DNA of 64,000 bases from Lotus japonicus (Eukaryota; Streptophyta; Magnoliopsida; Fabales; Fabaceae), in the NCBI RefSeq assembly GCF_012489685.1, contig NC_080043.1, positions 67,201,920 through 67,265,919 on the forward strand, written 5' to 3'. Under the pieces are notes generated by a model. The model saw only the letters and a list, made by a program, of their open reading frames with translations. It ran no database searches and had not been told where the DNA came from. This document shows positions 57,238-64,000 of the stretch, in pieces. Made by a program: the position numbers and the translations under genes. The stretch's first letter is position 1. Each line of letters opens with the position of its first letter.

Positions 57238-58610
57238 GAGTGTCTCTCGTTTGATGATTTGGAAGACCTTAACTTTAAATTAAGAAATGAGGATACTGGT
57301 GTCTGGTATAGCATGTACCCTAAGGTTATATATACGCAGATGGAGTAGCACAAAGATTAGTATGGCCACTCTCGTTCTCCCTTCCATGATGATGAACAAT
57401 TCAGATTGTTTGTGGTTCCACCAATCAATGAGGCCAACACTGGAGGACAATGTGACGGTTCAAGATAGAAAGTCCTCTTCAAGAAGCTACCACACGCAGC
57501 CGTCTTTGGTTCGAGAGCTTTTTTGGGCCACCAAAAAGGTGGTGTACTCGTGTAATGATGATAATGATTAGGGCATAGGGCATTATGAAGGGTAGCCCTA
57601 GCTTTTTACACAAGCGATTGAGACTATATAATGAACGGCTATGAACAAGCCTGTAGAGCAAGATCGAACGGACAAGAAATGGCCTACGGACTCAAGCTTC
57701 CAAAAATTAGAAAATAACAAAAATTAGCATAAAAAGGAGTATTTTTAGTATAGCATATTATGAGAAAAATCAACTAGTTTGTAGTTTCAAATTCTCAAAC
57801 AAACAACCCGGAAGAAAGTTAATTTTATTTTTATTTTGTCTTGTTACAAACTCCTGGATTTTTTTTCCAAAACGAAATGACTCACCCTTTTTACCAGTTT
57901 CTTATAATTTAGCTATGAATCATTTATCCATCGAAAAAAATATTTGAGGAATCAATTTTATGTGTAAAGTCCCATAAATAATTTTATTAATTTTTCTATT
58001 TACATACTCCTGATTTTTTTTGTCCCTAAACGAAATGACTCGCACTTTTTTTTGTAATTCTCTTCGAATTTAGGTAGAAATCAATTTCTTGTGTTGAGTC
58101 CCACAAATGATATTATATGATACAGTGTTTTTTTTAGGAAAATGAAATTTTTTTCAATAGATGAAAATAACAAGCAAATCAAGAGTCAAGAAAAGTTCAG
58201 AATGCCTCAAGCGAAAAAAAGCATACAGTTACAAATGTGAGTAACATTTGAACACTAAAAATACATGTTCTATGATTTCAATAAAATAATTAAAAATCAT
58301 GTACACAGAATAAGTACGTACCTAAATGATTATCAAACATATGTTTTGTATCTCAACACTTGAGTTATATAAGTTTGGACATTAAAAAAGGATAAAGCAT
58401 CTAAATGATTTTCAAACATGTATGTTTTTTGTCTCAACATCTCAGATTAAATAAGTCTGAAAACACAATCTGAAGATAACAAATACTGAGCCATAATATA
58501 ATTCAAGCATACATAATTGTCATTCCATGTTTCCAACAATACCAAGAGAAAAAAAATAACAATTTGAAGTTCATCAAAAACTTAAAAATATAGTCAGACA
58601 AATATCTCAC
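57238..58610. other. Upstream region of the Ulp1-like gene
   Basis: A minus-strand TATATAA at 57326-57332, about 90 bases before the ATG at 57237, is a fitting promoter. Beyond 57600 the DNA is AT-rich with no gene. Two copies of a block with TCAAACATATGTTTT and GTCTCAACAT lie at about 58320 and 58410. Confidence 0.5.
57326..57332 (-). promoter_or_regulatory. TATA box of the Ulp1-like gene
   Basis: TATATAA on the minus strand, about 90 bases upstream of the start codon at 57237. Confidence 0.5.
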
Positions 58611-59890
58611 TCAAACAGCAGGGGATCCTCTTGCATTCTTCGATCGCTCCGCTCGTTGTAGCACCTCAATGTGGATCACAGTACAATCCTTCAGCTCAAT
58701 GCCCATGCGGAGACGATCGCCCTGTGCCAAATCGTTGGTCTTCACAAATTCAGTCCAACCTCCAGATATAGAGCAGGTAGAACCGCTGCGTTTCGCCCGA
58801 TGCATATCACAATAATATCGTCTGCCAATTTCATCCCTTAAAACACAACGATCCGGCTTGTGTGGAAGAATGGCTTTTCTCACCAAAGCAACAGGTACAG
58901 ACTGTGACATTTAGTTACCATGAATTTGATCAGAACTTGGACAAAAAAAAAAATACAGTTGAATAAGTTATCCTCATTACATAATAAACTAGGCTAATAA
59001 ACTAACATAACATGTTAGGGTTTACCTTACGGTTGGATGTAAGATGTGACTTTTTTAGGTAAAAAGAATCCTCATTGATGAAATCTTCTGAGAGATCATC
59101 AGGGTCGCTATCATATTGGTTGGGTTCATAATGGAAATCATCCCAACCTACTTCCTGGACTACTTGTGGTAGTTTATGATAATCCACCTCTTTCATATCC
59201 CGATTGAATGCTTTCAAGTAGAACTCAGAATCACCAAGATAGTAGAGGTTCAGCCAACCCCCTCTTTGCAATCGATAATGGGCTCTCAATGAAACTATCC
59301 CATCAGTGAAGTTATCTGAGTCCATATCTCTCACCATCCGGATATTGAACAAACTGCCAGCGGGATCTATGAATAAACATGTTCGAGTTATCCTTGGACC
59401 AAAATCAGCCATGAACATGTCGGAGATGCGGGAATAACTCTGAAACGTAAATGAAACATGTTAGTCCACATCGGAGTATATATTAAATGAATAATAAAGC
59501 GTATGTGGCAGTTAAAAATTTTGGACAACCAAGCGTTACAACCTAATCACCCGTGATTTCGATAATGAAACCTCTGTGGGGGAAGTTTCCACAATTTTCC
59601 ATTTCCAGCCACAACTACTGCAACCATAAAAAATGTATTTCATCAGAGATGTTAATTCTTATAATATTAATATAAAATAAAAACAATGTCAGCTAAAAGG
59701 TTTTTCCTCATACAAGAAGAAATCACTCATGCATTATACAAGAATACACTGCTAAGAAGAAACTATTAATGCAGGAAGATGATTACCTGTTTAGTTCTTC
59801 AAATTCTTCCAATATTGGCAGAGAAAGTAAAGGGTTTGCTAAGCTCGTCAACTGCTTCAAATGTGAGAGTGTGTGGGGAAGTGTAGTCAT
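58611..59890 (-). CDS. B3-domain DNA-binding protein (REM-like), four exons
   Basis: Proposed exons (minus): 59787-59890, 59551-59617, 59026-59439, 58611-58901. They total 876 bases, giving 291 residues with phases that join exactly. Exon 3 carries a first B3-type domain (MFMADFGPRITRT, then LRAHYRLQRGGWLNLYYLG) and an acidic linker. Exon 4 carries a second (CVLRDEIGRRYYCD, SISGGWTEFVKTNDLAQGDRL). Two B3 domains suggest the REM group of plant DNA-binding proteins, mostly of unknown target. The first two exons are small and less certain. If wrong, an internal start at 59418 still gives a 227-residue protein. No stop interrupts the model. Confidence 0.68.
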
Positions 59891-60987
59891 TATGGGGTCT
59901 TGTATGAGTGGATGATCGGCATTTTCGAATTGATCGAGGAGCCTATCACGATGGTTCTTCTAATACACTCTTCTCTGGTGCACGCTTAGGATAGTAGTTG
60001 GGGGTAAGGGTTACTGACTACTGACCATGTTAATTACCGAGAAAAAGACTAATCATTGCCTGTTTCTCCATCTCACTCTACCTCTCGCTTGTTGTTTGTA
60101 TCACATGTGAAGAGGAGAAGGAATTTGGCCTTTTAATCTTCCTTCATTCATTTTATTTTATTTTATTTTTGACATTTCGCCGATTTAATTTATATTTTTG
60201 ATTATCTTCAATTCTTCATACATTTCCTCTCTCTAAATACTATTTTCACACTTGCATATTTTCTTTCATGTTTTATTTATATTTATATTTTAGATTAGAA
60301 TACTGAATATTATTAAATATTAATAAATTAGTACATGGAAATAGGCCTACTCTATTATTTACCAATTGCCACTTGATATTGATACATAAGTACATAGAAA
60401 TAGTCCTTTTCTTTCTTTGTTTTGGTACATGTTACATGAGTGGCACCCCTTGTGCCTTTATATTAATAATACAATGGCTTATCTAAAAAAAAACTTATAA
60501 CTAAGTTAAAAAAATTAAAAAATTACTTGGTGCTAAAAAATTTACTTGCTATTTCGATAGAAATGTAAAAAACAATACTTCCAAATCAATTTTTTTTTTG
60601 ATTCATCGGAAGACTATGCATCCGGTTTCTGACTATTTGATTTTAATTTATCATCAGTATTTTCATTTGAAACACGATGGGTTATAAGGCCTAGTTAATT
60701 TTGATGATAGTAACATTTAATACTATGCTCGTAAATGTGTATGACACTATTGCTTATAAAAATATAAATATAAAATTAAACATTCGAAATGGATAATTTA
60801 AGCATAGAAAATACCATAATTAAACTTAACATATTGATGGCTGATTAAAGCTACCTAGAGTCTCAAATAGTCAGATCACAAATCCAGAACAAATTAAACA
60901 TGCCAAATTGTTTTCAACACATAAACAAGCAGGAAAATTAAACAAGCAGTCTGGAAATCAAACAAGCAGGTAAACATTAAACATTCT
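59891..60987. other. AT-rich intergenic DNA
   Basis: Upstream of the B3 gene. No gene recognised. Low GC with homopolymer runs. Confidence 0.5.
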
Positions 60988-61994
60988 TCAAACAGCCGAT
61001 GTTGGGGTTTCTGCATCTGGGCCTCCTGCATCTGCACCTTCAGCATCTGCACCTTCTGCAATTGGACATTCTGCATCTGCACCTTCTGCAATTGGGCATT
61101 CTGCATCTGCACCTTCTGCTTCAGCTCTCTTCCTCTTCAATGAACCTACAAGGACAATAACATCACAGGGCCCAGAAGAGGAGGATCCAGAAGTGGCTGA
61201 AGAAGTGTCTGTTTCAAGTGATTTGGACATGTCGCCTAGGTCAGCATCCTCGTTGCCTTCATCATCCACAGAAACCACTTCATTATGGACAACAGTGCTA
61301 ACATGATGAGAGTCAAGAAACTTATCAGAAATAACTTTAGGGTGTATATGATCAAAATGGCTCCAGGCAACAAATTGGTCACCGCCCTTAACATCCAGCA
61401 GCTTGGTAATCAGAAATCCATAAGGAATACCAAAAGAGGTGTTTCCCACAGCTTACCTCAAGTGGTCATACACAAGGTACACAGGGTCTATCTCAAATTT
61501 CTTCAAGATGTGATACATAATGAACATATCCCGATCACGGATCACTGTGTGTTGGGATATCCTTGGACAGTACACGTTCACAATTAAAAGGTGAACAAGG
61601 CAGGCATCGTCCGTCAGATAGAGCACCTTAGAGGCTTCCTCAGCAGTTATGGATGCCCTACCATACAGAGTTAAATTTATATCAGCACGGTTGAAATGGG
61701 CATCCCAACCAGACATATATCTTCTTCCCTCCATTGGGGCTTTAAGTATCTCAGAAAGTGTTATCATGTTACATGACAACGTGAAGTCAAGAACCTCCCC
61801 AGTTATTCCTTGGCCTCCTTCAACCTTAGCACCCCCCAGAATTCTGAAACAAGTGTGGGATAGACAGATGCATGAGAAGCAACGTTGATGCACATCAACG
61901 AAGAGGATGCGATTCGTTTGCCACCCGGTATCTTCCACCCATGGAGCTTAGTCATGTGAAAACACCTAGGCTTGCATATAGCTCTGGACGCCAT
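60988..61994 (-). pseudogene. 'Plant transposon protein' domain gene, broken
   Basis: Starts MASRAICKPRCF at 61994. The first 45 or so codons end in SEFWG at a six-G run (about 61842-61847). A one-base loss there shifts the frame, and the homologous reading continues in the next frame as GITGEVLDFTLSC. It then has the conserved region with DACLVHLLIVNVYCPR and DRDMFIMYHILKKFEID. A TAA at 61453-61455 interrupts the frame just before AVGNTSFGIPYGFLITKLL. An acidic tail and repeats end at 60988. The domain (Transposase_32-like, as I recall it) is common in plant repeats. Its layout resembles the N-terminal half of SIRE ORF3. Function is unknown. Confidence 0.7.
61009..61125 (-). repeat. 30-bp coding repeat at the end of the plant-transposon-domain gene
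   Basis: Two full copies of a 30-base unit encoding AEGADAECPI, followed by shortened units (AEGADAEGADAGG). They give an Ala/Glu/Asp-rich C-terminus. Confidence 0.75.
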
Positions 61995-63290
61995 TTCAGA
62001 AACTGTGTTGTCGACAACTGTGAACAAATATGTGTGTTCTGAAAGTGAAACATGTTACAACAAGCAAGTGAGTCAGAACAACAATATATATAGGTCACGA
62101 AGGAGATAATCATTGCAGCGAAAATACAAATAAATTGCTTCCAGTCCTGCTGAATTAGAATGCCTAAAATAAATCAATAAAGTTTGATAGTGATGGAAAT
62201 TCGAAATTTACATAATCAGGGGAAAGATGATCAGGTACCATGGATTAAAAAAAAAATGGAGCCAGCCAATATTCCATGAAAAGATAAACAAGCAGACAAG
62301 CTATGAATACTACGCACACAGAGGGGAAAAAAAGAGGATAAAGTAAATAACTAAGCATGTTTTTCAATGTGGAAAAACTGAAGCATGAATATCAAGTGAA
62401 AAATATAAAAGTTCTATCATCAAACCCCTAAATCCCTACATTAAAAACACACTACTAATGACAAGAAGCCTCAGAAAGAATAAACCTAAAGCATGGTGAT
62501 AACGAACACAAAATTGAGTCTTAACGATAGAGATGTAGACGAGCATGAAGCATTTCTTTATAAACCCTATTTCAGGAAAATGTGAAATTCGTACCTTGAT
62601 TTCTCGCTGCCTTCCACAAACCCTAGCATAGTGTGTTGCATGCTTCATATTTAAGGGGGGGGAGGAGAGGGATCATCATAGATAAACGGCGTGTTTATCA
62701 CGTTAGATGGCTTCTGAGTACAGAGCTCACCTATCCGCAGCTGAAGCCCTTGGTCACTGTGCTCAAGGCACTATTCAATTGGTCGTGTGGGTTACCAACG
62801 CGGAGCTAATGATGACCCTGCAACAAAGCACGTGAATGAAAAGATGAAGGATAAATTAAGAGTGGGTAGCGTTGGGGTTTTGTTCCTGCAGGAAATTTTG
62901 AAATTTTACAAATAAAATAAAACAAATAATCTAACTTTTAATTAATTGGGTATATTTACCTGTAAAAAAAATTTAATAGGATCAATTAATTTAAGTTAAC
63001 AAAAATGGTTGAAAAACAAAATTTAGAAAGATATATGTATGTGAATATTTTTACATTCAGATTGATTTTATTTTCCCTCTTACCCTAACTTTCGACACAA
63101 GGAGTTGTTACGTTATATGGTCCCATCATGAATTACGGCTGATTCTTTAAATTCCTTATCATGTTCCAGTTCTTGGTTTTTACTTTTAGTATGAATGCTT
63201 TCGTTTCATTACCTCTTTGTTTTTAATAAAAGAAATGTTTTTGTCTTCTATATATAATGTTGTCTTCTTTTCTTTTCATTTTATGAATGC
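61995..63290. other. Upstream region of the plant-transposon-domain gene
   Basis: A minus-strand TATATATA at about 62084-62091 lies some 90 bases before the ATG at 61994 and may be its promoter. The remainder is AT-rich with no recognised gene. Confidence 0.45.
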
Positions 63291-63294
63291 TATG

Positions 63295-63400
63295 TAAATA
63301 AATCAATTTTACTGAGAATTGTGTAAATAAATCAATTTTACTGACGTTATAGAGTACCCATTTTCATGAGAAGATGTGTAAATAAATCAATTTTACTTTG
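63295..63400. repeat. Short AT-rich repeat
   Basis: Three copies of TGTAAATAAATCAATTTTAC, at about 63294, 63323 and 63378, with a fourth degenerate copy near 63465. Confidence 0.6.
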
Positions 63401-63694
63401 TTCAGGTTTAAATAAAATATGGCGTTTTTTGAGTAAACATTTTAATGAGAATAGATATCTTATGTGAAAATAAATCAATTTATCTATTAATGAAAAAATA
63501 AATTTGATATTGTTAATTTTAGTATTTTAACACTAGTTTCTAGAGAGAAACAAAGATGCAGACATTGTTGTTGGGGCTGCGAAGTGGATGAGATTGAACT
63601 TGATGAAGTGTGGGTTACAACACCGTGTAACAAAATATTTTAGAATATATTATATATTGTTGACTTAAATGACCAAATTATTGCCTTGTCTCAT

Positions 63695-63740
63695 TGGCCA
63701 AGTACTTTAGTTGGTTGTTTAACGTAGAGTGTTCGAATCC
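63695..63740 (+). repeat. tRNA-like polymerase III promoter module (SINE-like), plus strand
   Basis: A-box-like TGGCCAAGTACTTTAGTTGG at 63695-63714 and a B box GTTCGAATCC at 63731-63740. No cloverleaf of a real tRNA can be folded around it, so I treat it as a tRNA-derived repeat head. Confidence 0.4.
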
Positions 63741-63808
63741 TACTTTAGCCTTTTTTTCATAATATCAACCTTAATAAGGTCAACCTACTTAAAAAACTGC
63801 CAAAGTTT

Positions 63809-63861
63809 GGATTTGAACTAGGACCCATAGCTAAACTGGTGTGGCATTAACCACTTTGACA
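63809..63861 (-). repeat. tRNA-like polymerase III promoter module (SINE-like), minus strand
   Basis: On the minus strand, an A-box-like GTCAAAGTGGTTAATGCC (63843-63860) precedes a B box GTTCAAATCC (63809-63818). It faces the plus-strand module at 63695 head to head about 70 bases away. Confidence 0.4.
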
Positions 63862-64000
63862 GTTATCGATTTTTGTTATCTGTTCGATTAAATGTGTATA
63901 AGTCCAATAATTTAACACAGAAATCATAAAACAAGAAAGCAAAAGAAAGGAAAAAAAAACTGGGCATATTATCAAACTCATGAACATCTGCAAACCATGA

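Noticed and set aside
63695..63861. True tRNA genes
   Set aside because: Only promoter-like boxes are present. No acceptor stem or anticodon arm folds, so they are treated as tRNA-derived repeats.

Overview
The window is plant nuclear DNA, most likely from a papilionoid legume. The evidence is a genome rich in SIRE/Maximus-lineage Ty1/copia elements, GT-AG introns, Stowaway, Mutator, PIF/Harbinger and hAT insertions, and plant-specific genes (organic cation/carnitine transporter, B3, GATA, GRF and Ulp1-like families). The species cannot be told from sequence alone. One 100-N assembly gap lies at 11166-11265.

Layout. 1-11165 is a nearly complete, apparently young SIRE-type retrotransposon (element 1): 5' LTR tail, PBS, gag, pol in the +1 frame, an env-like ORF3, a short antisense coiled-coil ORF with its own TATA box, several polypurine tracts, and a 3' LTR cut by the gap. 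11266-14111 holds a SINE-like trace and a Mutator-type element with a perfect 9-bp target duplication. 14112-20434 holds an intact intronless organic cation transporter gene followed by two decayed partial tandem copies. One copy is interrupted by a solo LTR and a Stowaway MITE, and the other preserves both empty sites. 20435-39969 is a nest: gypsy-type LTR pieces flank a second, dead SIRE element (element 2, 22790-36059), which is itself interrupted by a 2.1-kb solo LTR. The right-hand LTR piece carries a LINE-like remnant.

39970-42457 is repeat-derived and GC-rich without a recognised gene. 42458-46848 is a non-autonomous PIF/Harbinger element with a frameshifted Myb-like ORF1 and a transposase lacking its catalytic centre. 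48106-48561 encodes a small GRF zinc-finger membrane protein. 50455-52007 is a second Mutator-type element, sitting just upstream of a decayed GATA-factor gene. 52962-53582 is a small hAT-like element. 54144-57237 (minus) is a ten-exon Ulp1/C48 protease-like gene with one premature stop. 58611-59890 (minus) is a four-exon B3-domain gene. 60988-61994 (minus) is a broken 'plant transposon protein' domain gene. The rest to 64000 is AT-rich, with an inverted pair of tRNA-like promoter modules.

The most unusual signal is the antisense ORF in both SIRE elements. It is 130 codons in each, has no indels, and about 72% of residues are identical by hand count. It begins just below a conserved TATATAAA box and stays open in element 2, where gag, pol and ORF3 are all broken. 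This suggests an antisense gene carried by this retrotransposon lineage. A second recurring signal is a set of tiny oligo(A/T) insertions of 15-24 nt flanked by 9-17 bp direct repeats, as expected of almost completely 5'-truncated LINE-type insertions.
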